Positions 61,657 through 64,000 of a stretch of DNA of 64,000 bases are shown one piece after another. Within the stretch, counting starts at the first letter, position 1. Every line of letters begins with the position of its first letter. This DNA comes from Strigamia acuminata. Taxonomy: Eukaryota; Arthropoda; Chilopoda; Geophilomorpha; Linotaeniidae. The stretch is from contig OX442324.1 in NCBI GenBank assembly GCA_949358305.1, forward strand, positions 8,839,601-8,903,600, in the 5' to 3' direction. The position numbers were made by a program, and so were the translations under genes. The notes under the pieces were generated by a model, which searched no databases, was not told the DNA's origin, and saw only the letters and a list, made by a program, of their open reading frames with translations.

Positions 61657-62018
61657 TTTCTTGCGATATAATGATCGGTCGAAAGATCCCGGTTATTATT
61701 TAAAGTTTTGTCGTAAGGTTAGCAAATTCTATCCCGGACAGACCCCCACGTGTCGTGATTCGACTTTGTGGTTAAAGATAATAAATAATAAGACTCGGGA
61801 ATACAATACTAGTTATAATACTGCTTTATTAAACACGCTTACTAATACAATATGAATGTAGATGGTTCCTACGGTGGTCCTCGGATTCGTCTGCGAATAC
61901 GATGTGCCGCTAAACAATGGCGGATCCAATTGTTTAGTCCTACGCGTGGTCTGGTTGTTGTCTAGGGTTGTTTTCCACGTGTTATTATGAACACGCGAGA
62001 ATTCGCTTTCTCGTGCGA

Positions 62019-62379
62019 ATTAAACGAATATCGTTTAGATATTTATTCTAGCGTAGATTGGCTACGCTAAATAAATGTGGCTGTTGTACAGTTGAAATGG
62101 TCAGCGGGCACCGGTCCTCGATCAATCCGTGAAACGGCCTGAAAGGTGAGGTAAATGGTGCTCTTGCTGAAATGTGGTAACTGTAGTGTCGTTTCCGGTC
62201 AAGCATCGGTGTTATATATTAACCGGAAATGACGTCATATGCAAATCTTTTTGATTATGCAGGTTCGCAGAAACACGAGACTAGTTAGTCTAGTTGGTAT
62301 TTCTAGCGCGACCTAGTGGCGAGTATTAGCAACATAATAATCGTCGTCAATTACTTCTTCAGGTGATGCCGAATCACCA
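62019..62379 (-). repeat. Gypsy element 5' LTR
   Basis: 361 bp, start of the element on the minus strand; contains the inverted pair ggtgat-tcggc-atcacc at its very end. The adjacent internal bases (tcgcacgagaaagcg) do not match a tRNA end I know, so the primer is unassigned. Confidence 0.92.
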
Positions 62380-62383
62380 CATG

Positions 62384-62752
62384 TTTTCCCGAGTTTTTAC
62401 CTTGTATAATGCTTTATTCTGACACAAGGTGTCACTCATGTATGTTTTGACCATCCAAGATGGCAGCACACAGTGCTTTTCTGCTCTGCCTTTTCTCAAC
62501 TCCAGAATGGAGCCAATTTGTAAGTTGTTTCATTTCAATTAAACCTTTTGTTGTTTTAGTTGTTAGTGTTTATCATTAGAACACCTTTTGTGTTTTGTTC
62601 AAGCGCACATAAGCGGTATTTGGCCGCGCGCACTCGTCTCGGCAATTGACAACGTCGTTGCTACGTCCGTGTCGGACACACGGCGCCCGATACGCGCTTC
62701 CACACTCGGCTCACGCCGAATTTGCGCTGCTTTCCTCTGCTGCTGACCTTCA
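62384..62752 (+). repeat. Copia-D 3' LTR, right part
   Basis: Resumes with ttttcccgagtttttacc and matches the 5' LTR to gctgctgaccttca. About 30 bp present in the 5' LTR (ggtatcatgcattatt and following) are missing between the two parts. Confidence 0.93.
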
Positions 62753-62827
62753 GTACTAACGAAAGGCTTGTTCAAGCCGAAACATGAAGAGTTCGTCGCG
62801 AAGTTTGGATTAAAGAACATTGCGTAA
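62753..62827 (+). pseudogene. Copia-E pol, final codons
   Basis: Resumes the frame left at 34225: TKGLFKPKHEEFVAKFGL, then the stop at 62825-62827. This is the conserved C-terminus of TNT1-like copia RNase H and fixes the right boundary of Copia-D. Confidence 0.92.
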
Positions 62828-62864
62828 TTTTTTGGGATGTGCGGAGACAAGCACTCAGGGGAAG

Positions 62865-63059
62865 TGTTGTATTTGAGTGTCTTGTCTTCACGCCAGGTGA
62901 ACGTTTCACCTGTGCGCCCACGACGTCCAGATGACGTACTTGGCGCAAACCAATCAGGGTTGAGCGCACCACTTTTGTACTTGTATATATCATGTGTTAT
63001 GGATTAAATAAATCAGTCATTCATGTTAAACCTAACCACGCGTCTCGTCCTTTCTTACA
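62865..63059 (+). repeat. Copia-E 3' LTR (short)
   Basis: After a purine tract (caggggaag, 62856-62864) TGTTGTATTTGAGTGTC begins an approximately 195-bp LTR that appears to end cctttcttaca. It includes ccaggtgaacgtttcacctg, a palindrome, and a TATA-like tgtatatatc. The 3' boundary is inferred from a CA end only. Confidence 0.65.
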
Positions 63060-63099
63060 AACTGCTTCGAACGTAAAAACTACAGTTTTCCTAAATGTA

Positions 63100-63324
63100 A
63101 TGTATATTTTCGTTTCATTAAAGTGTATATTTTATTTTAAGTATTGTCTTTACTTTCAAGCACCTTTAGTGCTTGTTTTGTGCGCACATAAGCGACCTTA
63201 CGTCGCGCGCTTACGTGAAACGTCTCGCGAACGTTCGTACCAGGTGTACGACGCCATTTTGCCTTTATTTAACACGCTTCAATCGGCAACTCGCCGATAT
63301 TTTGCGCACTCCTCTGCTACACCT
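63100..63324 (+). repeat. Fragment of a Copia-C-like LTR (3' part)
   Basis: gcgcacataagcgacc, then gcgcgcttacgtgaaacg, then gccgatattttgcgcactcc followed by tctgctaca parallel the end of the Copia-C LTR. No TG start and no primer site follows, so it is a truncated copy. Confidence 0.75.
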
Positions 63325-63900
63325 CCAACCCCAACTAGTTCTTTGATTCCCTTAGCCGATCTGGCAGCTGAAGCGGAGACGATGGAAGCGCTGGTCGAGC
63401 CACTTTGGGGCGAGCGGCCACCGGGAGATCGCATCAACAATGCTGGCGCGTCCTTGACCGGTCTGTCGCCAGAGGTTGTTAGCTCAGGACTCCGGGGAAC
63501 CCAGGCGACACAACCGATGGAGGAGCCGGGAGCAGGAGCTTATGCAACCATGCCCCCTTCTCCACCGTCGGCAGAGAGCGACGTTCCGGATGACATCCCG
63601 AGGACGCCGGGTAGGCCTCGCCATTCCCGTCGTAAGAAGGGAAGGAAGGCCAGACGTACCCGCGCCACTGCGATGACTACTACGTCAGCTACGATGGCGG
63701 AAGAGGGGGCCAGATTGGGCCCGCTCCCCGAGCCACGCATGTTAACCAGGGAGGCGGAGAGTATTTCTCCGCCCCTTTTCGAGTCGCAGGAGGTGATAGT
63801 CCTTAGTGACGAGTGTTGGCGCGTATTATATGATCCTAGAAGTGTTGTTCATGTGAAGAAACACAGACGGTCACGTAGGTCGCCATCTTGGAGACTTTAA
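63325..63900 (+). CDS. Unrecognised Pro/Arg-rich frame after an LTR fragment
   Basis: Open from the LTR end to the stop at 63898-63900 (a Met can be taken at 63382). Includes LAAEAETMEALVEPLWGERP, a Pro/Ser segment, a basic run SRRKKGRKARRTRAT and ISPPLFESQEVIVLSDECW. It is GC-rich. The last residues overlap the minus-strand LTR below. It could be a gag N-terminus of another retroelement; no domain is recognised. Confidence 0.4.
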   Translation, partial: PTPTSSLIPLADLAAEAETMEALVEPLWGERPPGDRINNAGASLTGLSPEVVSSGLRGTQATQPMEEPGAGAYATMPPSPPSAESDVPDDIPRTPGRPRHSRRKKGRKARRTRATAMTTTSATMAEEGARLGPLPEPRMLTREAESISPPLFESQEVIVLSDECWRVLYDPRSVVHVKKHRRSRRSPSWRL

Positions 63901-64000
63901 TAAAGATGAATAAAAGAAACTGTCACCAGGTGGTGATACATAAAACAAAGTAAACAAAAGATCGTCTGCTACAATACAAATGAGAAAGAGCGAATTACAT
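63870..64000 (-). repeat. Start of a further copia-type LTR on the minus strand
   Basis: Minus strand carries tatcaccacctggtgacag followed about 25 bp later by ccaagatggcgacc, the same palindrome plus YY1-like pair as in the other LTRs. The element runs off the window. Confidence 0.6.

Larger units (their letters stand above)
50271..62379 (-). mobile_element. Ty3/gypsy element with gag, pol and a spliced third ORF
   Basis: Two 361-bp LTRs (5' 62019-62379; 3' 50271-50631) begin TGGTGATTCGGCATCACC on the minus strand and end CGTTTAAT. TSD catg at 50267-50270 and 62380-62383. Gene order on the minus strand is gag (61656-59047 and on), pol (58560-54694), ORF3 (54479-50826). A purine tract (ctcggggagggacgtg) precedes the 3' LTR. 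A Copia-D-family solo LTR lies in ORF3. Without it the element is about 11.57 kb, large for the group. Confidence 0.93.
34226..62752 (+). mobile_element. Copia-D, full-length host of three nested insertions
   Basis: 5' LTR 34226-34786, primer site, leader, gag-pol in pieces, polypurine tract (cgaaagggggaat, 50098-50110), and 3' LTR in two pieces (50111-50270 and 62384-62752). The outer flanks gtgct (34221-34225) and gtact (62753-62757) are an aged 5-bp target duplication with one change, and the Copia-E frame is continuous across it. Without its guests (Copia-C, the 1750-bp insertion and the gypsy element) the element would be about 7.4 kb. Confidence 0.92.

Overview
The window is eukaryotic and almost certainly from an invertebrate animal, most likely an arthropod. 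Supporting signs are short GT-AG introns (56-83 nt) in gene-like segments, animal protein families (caspase, TRAPPC4, Nup98 GLEBS, RING), and animal-type Ty1/copia elements primed by initiator tRNA-Met. No bacterial features are present. Positions 17501-17700 are an assembly gap of 200 N.

Layout. (1) 1-3666: the 3' half of a copia element (Copia-A), entered by an LTR at the window edge and lying against an RNase H scrap of another copia (3667-3975). (2) 4150-4622: a minisatellite built from NRF1-like palindromes. (3) 4.6-17.3 kb: an AT-rich island with low-copy genes and gene relics. It holds a caspase homologue with both catalytic residues replaced, an unknown 301-residue ORF, a TRAPPC4 pseudogene with introns, two unknown ORFs, and a Nup98-GLEBS/RING chimera split by one base in a 7-G run. 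Several small repeats, a hairpin MITE and a hAT-type MITE lie among them. (4) 17.7-63.1 kb: one continuous nest of LTR retrotransposons.

The nest can be resolved from LTR ends and target-site duplications. Oldest host: Copia-E (+; 33265-34225, resuming at 62753). Copia-B (-; 17701-33264) entered Copia-E, and itself received Copia-G1 (-; 18264-24181, TSD gttat) and Copia-G2 (+; 26762-32576, TSD gaaat). Copia-D (+; 34226-62752) entered Copia-E. Copia-D received Copia-C at its gag start (-; 35838-43098, TSD gaaat), a 1750-bp LTR-like insertion (46573-48322, TSD catt), and a Ty3/gypsy element in its 3' LTR (-; 50271-62379, TSD catg). The gypsy element was in turn hit by a solo LTR of the Copia-D family (52569-53105, TSD ggaac). 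Insertion depth reaches four levels.

Three things deserve attention. First, copia elements A, C and D carry a segment between integrase and reverse transcriptase that matches the methyl-CpG-binding (MBD) fold, with the mCpG-contact residues kept; G1 and G2 have a divergent version. This could target integration to methylated DNA and would fit the nested architecture. Second, the 5' leaders of B, C and D contain an 85-nt RNA structure plus a second hairpin, with compensatory base changes in every stem. Third, the gypsy element has, after gag and pol, a spliced third ORF of about 945 codons that does not look like an envelope gene. G1 looks intact (identical LTRs, complete ORF). C has an open polyprotein but an RT active-site change (YVGD). 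All family assignments come from reading the sequence; no database search was run.
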